DNA from: Delphinus delphis
Lineage: Eukaryota > Chordata > Mammalia > Artiodactyla > Delphinidae
DNA length: 64,000 nucleotides
Direction: 5' to 3'
Assembly: GCF_949987515.2 (NCBI RefSeq)
Contig: NC_082689.1
Span: 7,431,501-7,495,500, forward strand
Shown: positions 63,838 through 64,000 of the stretch, piece after piece
Position numbering within the stretch: the stretch's first letter is position 1
Layout of the letters: the number at the start of each line of letters is the position of its first letter
Notes under the pieces: model-generated
What the model saw: the letters and a program-made list of their open reading frames with translations, nothing else
Databases searched by the model: none
Told to the model about the DNA's origin: nothing
Made by a program: the position numbers and the translations under genes

Positions 63838-64000
63838 CGTTATAGATTGAATTGTGTCCCCCCAAAAGATATGCTGGCCTGCTAACCTCAGAATGTACCC
63901 CAGGATGTGACCTTATTTGTAGATAGGGTTTTGAGGTAGTTAAGCTAAAATGAAGTCATTAGGGTGGGCCAAAATTCAATATGACAGATGTCCTTATAAA
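63838..64000 (+). mobile_element. MaLR-type LTR start, cut by the window edge
   Basis: TGAATTGTGTCCCCCCAAAA, ATGTGACCTTATTTGTAGAT, TCATTAGGGTGGGCCAAAAT and GTCCTTATAAA match the 5' part of MLT/MST-like LTRs in sense. It directly abuts another LTR end. No retroviral genes are visible. Confidence 0.65.

Overview
This 64 kb window is vertebrate nuclear DNA from a cetacean, most likely a toothed whale or dolphin. The main evidence is 18 tRNA-Glu-derived SINEs of the whale CHR type, in long, short and very short forms, many with intact target-site duplications (TSDs). The rest is L1, L2, MIR and old DNA-transposon sequence. I see no bacterial, plasmid or phage features, and most long open frames are SINE or intron translations.

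Two protein genes can be read with confidence. GIGYF2 runs on the minus strand. Its CpG-island promoter and first non-coding exon lie at about 60.3 kb, and a probable second non-coding exon lies at 54.9 kb. The start codon is in the exon at 35.9 kb, followed by coding exons at 26.3, 25.2, 18.4, 14.1 and 13.2 kb. Together these encode about the first 177 residues, with splice phases that agree throughout. The remaining exons lie beyond base 1. KCNJ13 (the Kir7.1 inward-rectifier potassium channel) is on the plus strand, nested inside the GIGYF2 intron that follows the 13.2 kb exon. Its complete 360-residue reading frame is split between 6416-6875 and 9001-9623. A candidate promoter and first exon lie at about 1.3-1.5 kb.

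Layout: 1-13.2 kb is the GIGYF2 intron hosting KCNJ13. 13.2-35.97 kb holds six GIGYF2 exons and introns rich in L1, MIR and SINE copies. 36-60.3 kb is GIGYF2 5'UTR introns, with SINE clusters at 44-48 kb and 53-57 kb. 60.3-64 kb is upstream flank ending in LTR-like sequence.

No new multigene system was found. The best observations are a CHR SINE inserted exactly at the KCNJ13 intron donor, whose TSD duplicates the splice site; a perfect 18-bp inverted repeat with an 11-nt loop in a GIGYF2 intron; and a perfect 29-bp direct repeat bracketing about 1.8 kb of mostly L1 sequence.
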